Source of the DNA: Thermoplasmatota archaeon
Lineage (GTDB): Archaea; Thermoplasmatota; Thermoplasmata; UBA10834
Assembly: GCA_018818785.1 (NCBI GenBank)
Contig: JAHIRF010000008.1
Span: 149,121 to 213,120, forward strand
Length of the DNA: 64,000 bases
Reading direction: 5' to 3'
Every line of letters starts with the position of its first letter. Position 1 is the stretch's first letter. The translations under genes and the position numbers were made by a program. The notes under the pieces were generated by a model. The model was given only the letters and a program-made list of their open reading frames with translations, was not told where the DNA came from and did no database searches. Of the stretch, positions 26,167 through 35,120 are shown in pieces.

Positions 26167-27195
26167 TCATCGGCGTTGTGATCTGAAGAACCTCTGAAGG
26201 TCGCAAGTCCCGCCCGTGACCAGCCCTTCAATATCTAGGATCATGTTCCACATGTCCTTGCAGCTGCAATCCTTGGAGCCCAACCTTGACCGGTTCTGGG
26301 AGATGCTGAAATCCTTCAGGCCATCGATGATAGTCTGGTCGCACTCTCCGCAGTTGTGCGCGCCCCTGATGCTGCCACCGCCGACCGGGTCGCACACGAC
26401 CTTCACTCCGAAGTCCTCGCTCGCCCTCACGACCTGGAGGACGCTCCATAACCATGGCGGTCTGTAAGCCCAGTTCCTCCACAGCTTATCGACGACCGTC
26501 CCCTTCTGGACGTTCACCGCGTTTATGGATATCGTGGCGCTGGTCCTGGCCGCATGCTTGACGGTCGCGACCGCATCCGCGATCGCCTCCGCCTCTGTGA
26601 GGAACGGGGGCTTTATCAGAACATATGATCGCAAGTCCACCTTCCGTTCATTCAGGATATCCGCCGCCAGGTCATAGTCCGCAACGGTGAACCCCTTATT
26701 GATTGAGTATCTCAGAACCTTGTCATTCGCACTCTCGAAACCTATCGCGATCTCCAGGTCATCATGCACGGACAGGATCTGATCGACGCGCTCACCGGTG
26801 ACATATTCCGGTCTGGACTCCACGAGGAGCCTCATCCCTCTCGACGAACACTCCTCCAGGATCCTCCTTGCAGCTTCCTCAGGCACCTCGGCCTTGTCCA
26901 GGAACGACCCGGAGGTATAGATCTTGAGGACCTGCACATCGCCTATGCCTGGGAGGGCGCGTTCGAACTGCTTCACGATGTGCTCGGCGGAGATGCCCAT
27001 CTTCGACACGGTGTTGTACCCGCACATGGAACATCCGCCGGTGTGGAAATGGCTGCAACCGCCCGTCCGTAGGATTATGACGCCTGCATCGAGCAGCTTG
27101 CCTTTCAGGAACTCCTTCTCCGTCCAGACGGCTACAGCGCTCCCATCGTCCTTCCTTCGAGGACGCCGGCAACTATCACTCTCAAATCCAGTCAT
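26167..27195 (-). CDS. raSEA: Radical SAM archaeosine synthase subunit RaSEA
   Basis: The 342-residue protein has three clustered cysteines (47, 55, 58) in GGCSHFHTGGCSMCGY. This is the 4Fe-4S and S-adenosylmethionine site of the Elp3/MiaB-like radical SAM family TIGR01210. It continues with TSGSFLDKAEVPEE, VESRPEYVT and a cysteine-rich C-terminus (CGECD, CSCKD). With ArcS, RaSEA converts lysine-modified preQ0 at tRNA position 15 to archaeosine. ArcS is not in the window. Confidence 0.88.
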   Translation of the reverse strand: MTGFESDSCRRPRRKDDGSAVAVWTEKEFLKGKLLDAGVIILRTGGCSHFHTGGCSMCGYNTVSKMGISAEHIVKQFERALPGIGDVQVLKIYTSGSFLDKAEVPEEAARRILEECSSRGMRLLVESRPEYVTGERVDQILSVHDDLEIAIGFESANDKVLRYSINKGFTVADYDLAADILNERKVDLRSYVLIKPPFLTEAEAIADAVATVKHAARTSATISINAVNVQKGTVVDKLWRNWAYRPPWLWSVLQVVRASEDFGVKVVCDPVGGGSIRGAHNCGECDQTIIDGLKDFSISQNRSRLGSKDCSCKDMWNMILDIEGLVTGGTCDLQRFFRSQRR

Positions 27196-27229
27196 TCGAT
27201 CGCGCCGTGGTATGATTTCGAGAATATGC

Positions 27230-27424
27230 TCAGAGGTCGTATGGCTTCAGGGTCTTGCGCCCGTTCTTCTTGGCCCTTCTCACCGCGCGCTCAATCATCT
27301 CGTGGACCTCACGGTCCAGCTCGCAGTAGAATTCTTCCGAGATCCTGAGTCGGTCGCCCACAGCATCCTTCACGTCTGAGACCTTGATTATCATCTTTCC
27401 ATTCCGAAGACTAGAAACAGGCAT
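27230..27424 (-). CDS. Small histone-fold protein (DUF1931-like single fold)
   Basis: The product has 64 residues, of which the last 54 (from MIIKVSDVKDAV) make one histone fold: a short helix, the long central helix (SEEFYCELDREVHEMIERAVRRAKKNG) and the end RKTLKPYDL. This resembles one half of the DUF1931 double-histone proteins rather than a canonical HMf histone. GAGGGGA lies close to the ATG at 27424; the ATG at 27394 is an alternative. DNA binding or dimerisation is inferred from the fold. Confidence 0.75.
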   Translation of the reverse strand: MPVSSLRNGKMIIKVSDVKDAVGDRLRISEEFYCELDREVHEMIERAVRRAKKNGRKTLKPYDL

Positions 27425-27549
27425 CTTCTCCCCTCTACACGGCCCCGTCAGGGAGATATTGCTAATGCGTGCTCAGTTCTTAACTCTTTTCGGTCGGACC
27501 TCCGCAAAGCTTTTCCACGGGTCCGATTCTTTACTGTCGAGGCACTAGG

Positions 27550-28593
27550 ATGGACGTCGACTCGAAAGTTGAGCTCGCAACCAGGAACGCACTCGAAGTG
27601 GTCACGGAGGATGAGCTCAAGACACTTTTCGAGACGAAGCAGACGCCGACCGCGTATATTGGCTACGAGCCGAGCGGTTTCGTGCATGTCGGACAGGTGA
27701 TAACTGCGACCAAGATCGCGGAGCTCCAGAAGGCAGGCGTCGACGTGACCATGTTCCTGGCCGACTGGCACGCCATGATAAACGACAAGCTGGGTGCAGA
27801 CATCGAGAACATCCGCATATGCGGCGAGTACATGCGAGAGAGCTTCATCGCGCTCGGCATCCGAGAAGATACGAAGTTCGTATGGGCGAACGATCTCGTC
27901 AACAGGGCAGAGTACTGGGAGAAATTCATACGCGTATGCAAGGCGAGCTCGTTGATGAGGATCAAGAGGGCTATGACCATAATGGGCAGGACCGAGGACG
28001 AGGCCGAGATTGATGCATCCAAGGTGATGTACCCACCGATGCAGGTCGCGGATATATTCGAGTTGGATGTCGATATCGCACTTGCGGGCATGGATCAGAG
28101 AAGGGCGCATATGCTGGCCAGGGATGTCGCCGAGAAGCTCGGTTGGAGGAAACCCGTCGCATTGCACACACCGCTCTTGATGAACCTAGTGGGCGGAGGC
28201 CGTATGGACCCTGTCGAGGCGAAGATGTCGAAGAGCGATCCGAACAGTGCGATATTCCTCCATGACACGCCGGAGGACATACACCGCAAGATGAAGAACG
28301 CGTTCTGCCCGCCCGAGGCGGAGAACAACCCCGTGTTGGAAGTCATGAGGTTGATTGTCTTCCCGAAGCTGGGCGGTGTCACCATCGAGAGGCCCGCGAA
28401 GTTCGGAGGGCCGGTCACATTCGACAGCTACCAGGAGATCCACTCGACCTACGAGTCGAAGAGCCTGCACCCGATGGACCTCAAGAAGGGCGCCGCGGAT
28501 TCTCTCGCAGCGGTCCTAGCTCCAGTCAGGGAGTATTTCTCGAAGAACCCGAAGAACCTCGACAGGCTGAAGAACATCTCAATCACGAGATGA
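27550..28593 (+). CDS. tyrS: Tyrosyl-tRNA synthetase
   Basis: The 347-residue class I synthetase has a HIGH-like SGFVHVGQ, the tyrosine pocket (LADWHAMINDK, MYPPMQVADIF, LAGMDQRRAHMLARD) and a KMSKS loop (AKMSKSDP). The size fits the short archaeal TyrRS. Its 3' end overlaps the convergent DHH gene by 15 bases. Confidence 0.96.
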   Translation: MDVDSKVELATRNALEVVTEDELKTLFETKQTPTAYIGYEPSGFVHVGQVITATKIAELQKAGVDVTMFLADWHAMINDKLGADIENIRICGEYMRESFIALGIREDTKFVWANDLVNRAEYWEKFIRVCKASSLMRIKRAMTIMGRTEDEAEIDASKVMYPPMQVADIFELDVDIALAGMDQRRAHMLARDVAEKLGWRKPVALHTPLLMNLVGGGRMDPVEAKMSKSDPNSAIFLHDTPEDIHRKMKNAFCPPEAENNPVLEVMRLIVFPKLGGVTIERPAKFGGPVTFDSYQEIHSTYESKSLHPMDLKKGAADSLAAVLAPVREYFSKNPKNLDRLKNISITR

Positions 28594-29589
28594 GTCCAGG
28601 TTCCTCAGCAGCTTCATGGCGTTGTCGACCGAAATGTTCAGGATGGCTTCCACGTCGCCCATGCCAGTTATGCCTGCCGCCCCTGGATGACCCCCGCCGC
28701 CGTTGGTGGTCTCCGTCCCGATGCCTCCGAGCAACTTGCCCAGGTGCACTCCGCGCCTCACCATGGCCTGCGTGGCTCTCGCGCTTATCCTGAACATGTT
28801 CCCTCTCTGCGAGCCCACGAACACTATGTCCGCTCCCAGGCCAATAAGCGCCTTGCAGACGGATGCTTCGAAAGCGCTTCCTTGGGACGCCGCGATGATC
28901 TTGTCTCCGACCTTCCAGTACTTCAATCTCTGGGCCCCTCTGAGCTGAGATATCTTCTCGGATGTGTCGACGTCTATAGAGACCAGCCCGGTGGCCTCGT
29001 CTATCTGTGTGCCGTTCTGTTCCATCAGCTCAGAGAACACACGCAGGGTGGCTGGCTTGGCGAACTTGAACATGCCCGTGTCGGTTATTATCCCCGCCAT
29101 GAGCGCCAACGCGACCTCCCGCGTCATCTTCATGCCTGCCAGCTTCACTAGCTCGTACACTATCTCAGCGCAGGAGCTCTTGCCGTCATCACAATAATAG
29201 TACATCGCTTCGGACCATCTGTCGTTCCTGGCATGATGGTCTATCACAATAGCATCCTTGAGGTCGATCCCTTCGGGGAGCTGTTCAGGCCCCGAAGTGT
29301 CCAGGACCAAGAGCCTGCCGGGCGGCTCGTCAGGACCCTCGACGGTCTCGATCCCGAGGGTCTTCGTCATCACCTTCCCCATACGATCTATCCCTCCAGG
29401 GGTCCAGATGACGACATCGGGGAAAGCGGACTGCACCACGAACGCGCTAGCGATCGCATCAGGGTCGGCGTTTCCGTGCAGGACAACCTTCGTCGGCCCC
29501 TTCGACAATTCCTCAACTATACTGGAAAGCACGTATCTCAAGGCTGAATGATGCCCTACGATAAAATAGATGCCGAAAATACCATGCAT
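28579..29589 (-). CDS. DHH/DHHA1 phosphoesterase (RecJ/NrnA-like)
   Basis: The 336-residue protein has the DHH motifs HGNADPDAIASA, VLDTSG, VIDHHARND and ITDTGMF, plus a DHHA1 glycine motif (GGGGHPGAAG) near the C-terminus. The expected activity is hydrolysis of short oligonucleotides, cyclic dinucleotides or pAp with Mn. The N-terminal 17 residues are hydrophobic and may not be translated. A TATA-like stretch near 29562-29572 would put transcription start near a TTG at 29538. Confidence 0.9.
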   Translation of the reverse strand: MHGIFGIYFIVGHHSALRYVLSSIVEELSKGPTKVVLHGNADPDAIASAFVVQSAFPDVVIWTPGGIDRMGKVMTKTLGIETVEGPDEPPGRLLVLDTSGPEQLPEGIDLKDAIVIDHHARNDRWSEAMYYYCDDGKSSCAEIVYELVKLAGMKMTREVALALMAGIITDTGMFKFAKPATLRVFSELMEQNGTQIDEATGLVSIDVDTSEKISQLRGAQRLKYWKVGDKIIAASQGSAFEASVCKALIGLGADIVFVGSQRGNMFRISARATQAMVRRGVHLGKLLGGIGTETTNGGGGHPGAAGITGMGDVEAILNISVDNAMKLLRNLDSSRD

Positions 29590-29635
29590 CCTGGTTAGAA
29601 TGAAGATAAAGAGTTTGTCGGTTCATCCGGTCCGA

Positions 29636-30019
29636 TCAGTTGTCTTCGGATTCATCGGACTTCTGTGCGGGACCGCCCTGGAGCGCCTGGGTGATCTGCT
29701 GCTGGAGCGTCTGGTGCCTCTCCCTCAGATGCTTGTCCTGCCTCTCGAGGGTCTTCACGCGCACCTCTACCGTCTCCTTCTGCTCCTTCAGCTCGGTCAC
29801 GAGCCCGTTCCTGTCCTTGTTCTGGACCAGAAGCGTCCCGACGTTCTTGAACACCGCAGCATCCTCAGAGGCCCTCTCGAGCTCCTGGACCGTCCGGTCC
29901 AGCTCCTTGGCCTGCGCCTCGAGCTGGATCTTCTGCGTGGTGACCATCTGTATCTGCTGCGTGAGCTGCTGGAACTGCGCGATCTGGTTCTGAACCTTCG
30001 GTGGGATGTTGTCCATCAT
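29636..30019 (-). CDS. pfdB: Prefoldin beta subunit
   Basis: The 127-residue protein is a coiled-coil/beta-hairpin/coiled-coil: PPKVQNQIAQFQQLTQQIQ, a central FKNVGTLLVQNKDRN hairpin and a second helix. Prefoldin delivers unfolded proteins to the thermosome. The ATG at 30019 has AGGAGG upstream and overlaps the pcc1 stop (ATGATG). Confidence 0.93.
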   Translation of the reverse strand: MMDNIPPKVQNQIAQFQQLTQQIQMVTTQKIQLEAQAKELDRTVQELERASEDAAVFKNVGTLLVQNKDRNGLVTELKEQKETVEVRVKTLERQDKHLRERHQTLQQQITQALQGGPAQKSDESEDN

Positions 30020-30258
30020 CTGTTTGCCTCCTTTGCCGTTTCCTCTGCCACATTGGCCCATCTGATATATGAGTTGAGGGCCGCTCTCAGCGATGTGAGG
30101 TCGTCCGCCTGTACGCGAATCGTCACCTCGCCCTCTCCTCCGAGCACATCGACCTTCGTCCGTGGGATGCTCTCTGACATCTCAGGGGACAGCGCACGCA
30201 CGACCACATCGGCATGTACCGTCCTGAAGGTCAACTCCGCCCTGTTCGTCAAGTTCAT
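30016..30258 (-). CDS. pcc1: KEOPS complex subunit Pcc1
   Basis: The 80-residue protein has the Pcc1 pattern: an initial beta strand (AELTFRTVHADVVVRALSPE), IRVQADDLTSLRAALNSYIRW and a C-terminal helix. Pcc1 dimerises the KEOPS complex that makes threonylcarbamoyl adenosine in tRNA. It is overlapped at both ends by rpoP and prefoldin beta. Confidence 0.92.
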   Translation of the reverse strand: MNLTNRAELTFRTVHADVVVRALSPEMSESIPRTKVDVLGGEGEVTIRVQADDLTSLRAALNSYIRWANVAEETAKEANR

Positions 30259-30389
30259 CTGCCCTTGACCGATTTGCGCACGTTAGGTCTCTCCTTGTAG
30301 AACACCTTGGACCCGCACTTCTCACACTGAAGTCCCACGGTGTTCATGCCAGACCTGACGGGCTCTTTGCATCTCGAGCATTTGTACAT
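30255..30389 (-). CDS. rpoP: RNA polymerase subunit Rpo12 (RpoP)
   Basis: The 44-codon gene lies between eL43 and pcc1. The product MYKCSRCKEPVRSG has two CxxC pairs (Cys 4, 7, 22, 25), the zinc ribbon of RpoP/Rpb12, and ends VRKSVKGR. Its stop overlaps the pcc1 start (ATGA). Confidence 0.94.
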   Translation of the reverse strand: MYKCSRCKEPVRSGMNTVGLQCEKCGSKVFYKERPNVRKSVKGR

Positions 30390-30397
30390 TCGTTCAT

Positions 30398-30754
30398 CTA
30401 CTCCTTCTCAGAGACCTCTTCCAGCCTCTCTTCTTCGCTGAGCACTTCGTTCTCCTCGTCTGCGGCAGCAGCGGCTTTGGCCAGCGCCCTTGCCTCCGCG
30501 AGCACGTCTGTCACTTCGCGTTTGACTGCGACGGGCTTCGTCAGCACGTACGAGCTGCTCGCAATAGATACGCCACAGTGCCTGCATTTCCAGATGCCGT
30601 TCGCCTCTCTCTTGACGGCTTTCGCCATGCACTTGGGGCACTCATGCCACTTCTTGCTCAGCTTCTCTATATCGGCTATGCGTTTCCTGATCCTGACGCC
30701 GTATCTCGGGCCCAGCCGACCGGCCGAGCCAACCTTCTTGGTTCTTTTGGCCAT
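30398..30754 (-). CDS. rpl37ae: 50S ribosomal protein eL43 (L37Ae)
   Basis: The 118-residue protein has the eL43 core (KRTKKVGSAGRLGPRYGVRIRK, then CPKC and CRHC forming a zinc ribbon). An Ala/Glu-rich acidic tail of about 35 residues is added. The ATG at 30754 follows GGGTGA by a normal spacer; the frame extends upstream into rrp42. Confidence 0.94.
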   Translation of the reverse strand: MAKRTKKVGSAGRLGPRYGVRIRKRIADIEKLSKKWHECPKCMAKAVKREANGIWKCRHCGVSIASSSYVLTKPVAVKREVTDVLAEARALAKAAAAADEENEVLSEEERLEEVSEKE

Positions 30755-30759
30755 GGTCA

Positions 30760-31536
30760 TCACCCAGAGAGTTTGGCGCGCACCTCCGCGCCCCGCTTCC
30801 TCGACATCTCGATTATCTTGAAGACTTCGTCCATCTTGAGCGATCCGCTGCCACCCTTCTGCATGGCGCATATGCTGCCGTTCTCCAAAGTCGCGACCGT
30901 GAGCCTCGCATCTGCGACCCTCTCCTCGTCGTGGGTCGGGTCTATGAGCAGGTGCTCGCCTATCTTGACCGCGGTTACTGAGATCGGTTCATGGGAGATC
31001 GGCATCGGATAATCCTCGCCCTTGCCCGCCCTTGCCGCCGGCACGATCGCCGACTTCAGTGCGGCCAAGGCTCCAATGTTGCCCGCGTCGAACAGGTTGC
31101 CATCGAAGTCGAGTGCATGGATGTCCAGGAACATTATCCAGACCTCCTTTCCAGCCTCTATGCAGAGCTTCTTCATGTCGACCGCGTGCCCTTCCCTTAT
31201 GCCTCTGTCGATCACACGGGACACCTCGATCGATTCCTGGTCCGGCGGACCGGATTCGAATGTCTCGCTTGCCAATGGGATGAGCTCTGCGTTCGTGGTC
31301 ATCACGCCGGAGTTGGGCGTATCCGGGAACGGCGAGCCTACCATCATCTTGATGCCGACCAGCACGTCCGTTTTGCCCAGTCGGACCCTTGCGGATCCTT
31401 CTGCTGATAGGACGTAGTTTATCTCCACCGTGAGCGGGCGCATCTCGTCGAAGGCTCTCCCGTCGACCCTTGTGCCCTTGGACAGGAGTTGTACTATGTG
31501 GTCCCTCTTCAGGTCGGCCATCACATCCTTGCTCAT
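30760..31536 (-). CDS. rrp42: Exosome subunit Rrp42 (non-catalytic RNase PH-like)
   Basis: The 258-residue RNase PH fold shows RVDGRAFDEMRPLTVEIN, the VLVGIKMMVG strand and a C-terminal GGSGSLKMDEV. In the archaeal exosome Rrp42 alternates with catalytic Rrp41 in a hexameric ring that degrades RNA 3' to 5'. It follows rrp41 with no spacing. Confidence 0.95.
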   Translation of the reverse strand: MSKDVMADLKRDHIVQLLSKGTRVDGRAFDEMRPLTVEINYVLSAEGSARVRLGKTDVLVGIKMMVGSPFPDTPNSGVMTTNAELIPLASETFESGPPDQESIEVSRVIDRGIREGHAVDMKKLCIEAGKEVWIMFLDIHALDFDGNLFDAGNIGALAALKSAIVPAARAGKGEDYPMPISHEPISVTAVKIGEHLLIDPTHDEERVADARLTVATLENGSICAMQKGGSGSLKMDEVFKIIEMSRKRGAEVRAKLSG

Positions 31537-32304
31537 CTAGGCCACCCCCTTCGGTTCTTCCACGGCATCCACGGACCGCACCTGGTATCTCCTTTTGAGT
31601 GCGTTCCTCTGCTCCTCGTACACCTTCTTGCAGCCCTCGATCGCCATCTTCAGACTCAGAGTATATTCATCGTGTGTGAGTTCGCCGTCCATCTGGAGCA
31701 GGACGATCTCTTCGGTCCTCGGGACATAGCCGACGGGCACGTCTGCCTGCCCGAAGTTGTCCTCCTCCTTTCCGAGGTCCACCATGACGGTGTCTGCCGC
31801 CTTTCCAGCAGCGCATGACGCGACCAGGTCCCTCATCGGCACGCCAGCGTCTGCCAGCGCGACTGATGCAGCCGTCAACCCTGCACATCTCGTGCCGGCG
31901 TTCGCCTGCAGGACCTCGATGTACACATCGATGGATGTCCTCGGGAAGTACTCGGTGAACACAACATGCGTGAGTGCCTCACTGGTGATCTTGGAGATCT
32001 CGTGGGACCTCCTGTCCGGTCCCGGTCTCTTCCTGTCGTCCACCGAGAACGCTGCCATGTTGTAGTGGCACTGCACCAGGGCCCTAGTCGTGTTCTGCAG
32101 ATGCCTCGGGTGACATTCCCTCGGTCCGTAGACCGCCGCTAGTACCTTGTTCAGTCCCCATTCGACATATGCGGAGCCGTCTGCCTTATTCAGCACGCCC
32201 GCCTCGATCTTTATCGGCCTCATCTCGTCGGGTCTCCGGCCATCGACCCTCTTGCCGTTCTCATCTAGCAACTTGATATCATTGGGTATAGGTGTTCCGC
32301 CCAT
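31537..32304 (-). CDS. rrp41: Exosome subunit Rrp41 (catalytic RNase PH-like)
   Basis: The 255-residue protein has [31 protein letters not shown] and [20 protein letters not shown], then the acidic VPVG strand of the active site. It phosphorolytically degrades RNA. The ATG at 32304 follows GAGTGA; an in-frame GTG three codons upstream is less well placed. It overlaps rrp4 by 26 bases. Confidence 0.95.
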   Translation of the reverse strand: MGGTPIPNDIKLLDENGKRVDGRRPDEMRPIKIEAGVLNKADGSAYVEWGLNKVLAAVYGPRECHPRHLQNTTRALVQCHYNMAAFSVDDRKRPGPDRRSHEISKITSEALTHVVFTEYFPRTSIDVYIEVLQANAGTRCAGLTAASVALADAGVPMRDLVASCAAGKAADTVMVDLGKEEDNFGQADVPVGYVPRTEEIVLLQMDGELTHDEYTLSLKMAIEGCKKVYEEQRNALKRRYQVRSVDAVEEPKGVA

Positions 32305-33004
32305 CAGTCTCACTCTCCGTCTCCTGGACCGTGTCTCCCAGGAGTTTCTTGACTTTCTCGGTGAGGCCTACGCTGTGCGCCTCTTCCTCTATCAGTTTGA
32401 CGGCCTTGATGGCCCTGACAATATTATCGAGGTCCCCGTCGATCCATATCCTGCCGTTCTGCCCGACGTATATCCTGCATCCAGTCGAGTTCTTCAACAT
32501 CTGGATCATGGAACCGCTCTTGCCAATCACTCGTGGTACTTTCGAGGGCGATATGTCCAGGATCATGCCCCCTGTGAGCTTCCTCAATCCGTCCTCCTTC
32601 ATGGAGATATGGATCTTCCTAGTCTCGTCCACATTGATGACCTTGAGGAGCACGACGTCTCCGACTGTCATGAACCTCTTGGTCTCTCCGAACTCCACCC
32701 TCCAAGGCACCTCGTTGACATGCAACGGTGCTGGGTACGGGGAATTGATGTCGACCAACCAGTTGGATGAACTCACATCCACGATCTTGCCAACGACCAT
32801 GTCTCCTCTATCGGGCACATATTGCCCTGACAACGGGACAACGCCGACCACGTTCTGCCTCACACTCTTAATCCCTAGCTGTGCGGCGTATATGTTCTTG
32901 CCCTCGTTGAAAGTCCCGGGGCCCGGAGTCAATCCGGAGCTGTCCAGGAGGTCCCCCGGTACAACTATCTCTCTCTCAACATCTTTAGAATCACTTGTCT
33001 GCAT
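32279..33004 (-). CDS. rrp4: Exosome cap subunit Rrp4 (S1 and KH domains)
   Basis: The product has an N-terminal domain ([28 protein letters not shown]), an S1 domain ([20 protein letters not shown]) and a KH domain ([20 protein letters not shown]). It forms part of the RNA-binding cap on the exosome ring. The ATG at 33004 follows GAGTGAG; one at 33019 is adjacent to its only ribosome site and unlikely. A TATA box 25-35 bases upstream suggests a very short leader. Confidence 0.94.
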   Translation of the reverse strand: MQTSDSKDVEREIVVPGDLLDSSGLTPGPGTFNEGKNIYAAQLGIKSVRQNVVGVVPLSGQYVPDRGDMVVGKIVDVSSSNWLVDINSPYPAPLHVNEVPWRVEFGETKRFMTVGDVVLLKVINVDETRKIHISMKEDGLRKLTGGMILDISPSKVPRVIGKSGSMIQMLKNSTGCRIYVGQNGRIWIDGDLDNIVRAIKAVKLIEEEAHSVGLTEKVKKLLGDTVQETESETDGRNTYTQ

Positions 33005-33027
33005 CTGACTCACTCGCATTCACCGTC

Positions 33028-33040
33028 AGATAAATATGCC
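33028..33040 (-). promoter_or_regulatory. TATA box upstream of rrp4
   Basis: The minus strand reads GGCATATTTATCT. Transcription would start near 33005-33010, right at the rrp4 start. This suggests that the exosome genes can be transcribed separately from SBDS and psmA, from which they are separated by a 189-base gap. Confidence 0.45.
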
Positions 33041-33193
33041 AGCACGGCCCTGGACAAAGATTCGTCCCGAGACCTGCAGCGCATTTACCTCTATCTCTTT
33101 TCGAATGGCTGAAGAACATCTCCTGTTTTAATCTTTTGGTCGTAATAGGGTCCTTTCAGGGAACTGCCTGGCATTGTGAGGGAGTGGGCGTGC

Positions 33194-33898
33194 TCACTTG
33201 CCCGCCTTCAGGACCTTGACGTCGGCCTCTCCATGGGTCTTGTTGTTTATCTTCTCGAAGAACTCCGTCTGCAGCCCCGCAGGCATCTCCACGACCCCTA
33301 TCCAGGAACCATCGGTCTGCCATTCCTCCTTGACGATCTTCCCGAAATGGCGGAATTCCTCGTAGCAGCGACCGTAGTCCTCCCCGGACACCTTGACCGC
33401 GATCCTCACCTTGTCGAACTTGATTGGTATGAGCGGTCTGAGCGCGTCCATGATAGCGGGGACCTGCGCCTCGACAGACTTGAACGGGTCTATGTGTATC
33501 CTCGCCTCTTCCATGGCGGTCTCGATCCTGGTCGGTGGGTGCGGTCCGCCCGTCTGAGGGTTCATCGCGTTCCTCGCGATGTACTCCACGACCCTCTTGC
33601 GCTTGTTCTCCTGCATCACCTTGCGCTGTTCCGTGGTGAGCTGGACCTCGCCCTTGAGGATGATGATTTTCGCGACTTCCATCGGGTCCGTGGTCCCGAA
33701 TATCTCCTTGATCTTGTCCTCGGACGCCCTAGTGCCCTTCTTGGCGTTCTTGAAAATGGTGTCTATCGCCATGTGGTCAAGAAGGTCTACCTCTTTGCCG
33801 TCCTTCATCTTCTGGACGACGTCTGGGTCTATCAGTATCTCGAAGCTCTCGCCATGAGATTCCATCCTGGCGACTATCGCCTCATCGAGGTCGACCAT
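33194..33898 (-). CDS. SBDS/Sdo1 ribosome maturation factor
   Basis: The 234-residue protein has the SBDS N-domain ([32 protein letters not shown], the EIFGTTD loop), a helical central domain ([20 protein letters not shown]) and a C-terminal ferredoxin-like domain. SBDS helps release aIF6 from the large subunit. Its place between psmA and rrp4 is the conserved archaeal exosome superoperon order. Confidence 0.95.
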   Translation of the reverse strand: MVDLDEAIVARMESHGESFEILIDPDVVQKMKDGKEVDLLDHMAIDTIFKNAKKGTRASEDKIKEIFGTTDPMEVAKIIILKGEVQLTTEQRKVMQENKRKRVVEYIARNAMNPQTGGPHPPTRIETAMEEARIHIDPFKSVEAQVPAIMDALRPLIPIKFDKVRIAVKVSGEDYGRCYEEFRHFGKIVKEEWQTDGSWIGVVEMPAGLQTEFFEKINNKTHGEADVKVLKAGK

Positions 33899-33908
33899 GG
33901 TCCTCAGC

Positions 33909-34625
33909 TCATGCCGTTAATTTCTTGACGTATCCCTCTACTTCGGTGTCTGTCAATCTCCGGAAATTCTCTCCGACCCTGACTACGCCGATCTCCACGG
34001 CCTTCGTGTTCAGGGTCTCCTCGGTGGCCTTCGATAGCGCCTTGAGTCCGAGCAGGATGGCCTCGTCCACCGTGAGGCCCTCTTTGTACTCCTCCTCGAA
34101 GACATCTATGATGGCGTTCTTGCCGGCACCGATTGATCCTGCCTTGTATGAGACCAGCGCGCCGCTGGGGTCCGTCTCGTACAGGTGGCAGCCTTGATCG
34201 TCAACACCCGCGACCAGGAGGGCTGTTCCGAACGGCCTGACGCCGCCGTATTGTGTGTAGTTCTGCTTGAAGTCGCAGAGCCTCTTCACGAGGGTCTCGA
34301 TATCGACCTTCTCCGCATAGGTGACCTTGTTGATCTGCGAGACCACTCTTGCGTGGTCCACGAGCACCCTTGCATCCGCGACCAGTCCGGAGGTCGCGCA
34401 GCCTATGTGCTCGTCGATCTGGAATATCTTCTCTATCGAGCGTGATTCGATGAGCCTGCTCGCTATCCTCTTGTCGACTATGAGTGCGACACCGTCCTTG
34501 AACTTCAAACCGACTGTCGTAGTGCCTCTCTTAACTGCTTCTCTTGCGTATTCGACCTGGAATAGTCTGCCATCGGGTGAGAACACCGTGATTGCCCGGT
34601 CATACGCCATCTGTCCTGGCTGCAT
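33909..34625 (-). CDS. psmA: Proteasome alpha subunit
   Basis: The protein has the alpha signature [29 protein letters not shown] and a late [13 protein letters not shown]. Alpha rings gate the 20S proteasome; the beta subunit is not in this window. The ATG at 34625 is eight bases from GAGGTG, better than the ATG two codons upstream, which is only two bases from it; the difference is trivial for function. Confidence 0.97.
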   Translation of the reverse strand: MQPGQMAYDRAITVFSPDGRLFQVEYAREAVKRGTTTVGLKFKDGVALIVDKRIASRLIESRSIEKIFQIDEHIGCATSGLVADARVLVDHARVVSQINKVTYAEKVDIETLVKRLCDFKQNYTQYGGVRPFGTALLVAGVDDQGCHLYETDPSGALVSYKAGSIGAGKNAIIDVFEEEYKEGLTVDEAILLGLKALSKATEETLNTKAVEIGVVRVGENFRRLTDTEVEGYVKKLTA

Positions 34626-34711
34626 CTTCATTACACCTCTTTTCTTGACTGTGATATAAGTCTAGCTAGCATATCGCCCGCTATGTCTGGAAAGTGCCTA
34701 ACGCGGTTGCC

Positions 34712-34720
34712 GGTATAAAG
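34712..34720 (-). promoter_or_regulatory. Probable TATA box of psmA
   Basis: The minus strand reads CTTTATACC, followed by a second TATA-like CTTATATC at 34653-34660. Either could drive psmA: the first gives a leader near 60 bases, the second a nearly leaderless message. Confidence 0.4.
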
Positions 34721-34776
34721 GTTTTTGGCGAATGAGGTTCTGTCAATTATCGCGTGGTGGTCACAAGGACCCCGAC

Positions 34777-35115
34777 CTACTCCCGAGTCTTCTGCTTGGG
34801 CGAGGTCGCCTTCAGATATTGCCGCTTGAGGTTCTTGATGGTGCCCGAAGTCCTGAGCGTGACTACCTTGCACGGGACATTCATGACAGAATCCACCTTC
34901 GTCAGCACCTCTATCGCCTCGTCCTTGAATCTGTGAGGTACCTTGAGTATCCCGACCTCGGGCTCGAACACGGTTATCCTGAAGTCGTTCTGGATGAGCG
35001 TGCCTTTTGCCTTTGCCAGAAGTGATGAGAGAAAATCGTTTCTGGCGAAAGGTCTCACGCTCTCGATCCTGAAAGCGATGTATCTCCACCTCTCGCCAGG
35101 GGCCTTCTTCGGCAT
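34777..35115 (-). CDS. rnp2: RNase P protein subunit Rnp2 (Pop5)
   Basis: The 112-residue protein has the Pop5 fold (RWRYIAFRIESVRPFARNDF, RITVFEPEVGILKVPHRFKDEA, CKVVTLRTSGTIKNLKR). With Rpp30 it activates RNase P RNA. The ATG at 35115 lies five bases after the ftsZ stop; the longer frame upstream is a shadow of ftsZ. Confidence 0.93.
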   Translation of the reverse strand: MPKKAPGERWRYIAFRIESVRPFARNDFLSSLLAKAKGTLIQNDFRITVFEPEVGILKVPHRFKDEAIEVLTKVDSVMNVPCKVVTLRTSGTIKNLKRQYLKATSPKQKTRE

Positions 35116-35120
35116 GGATC

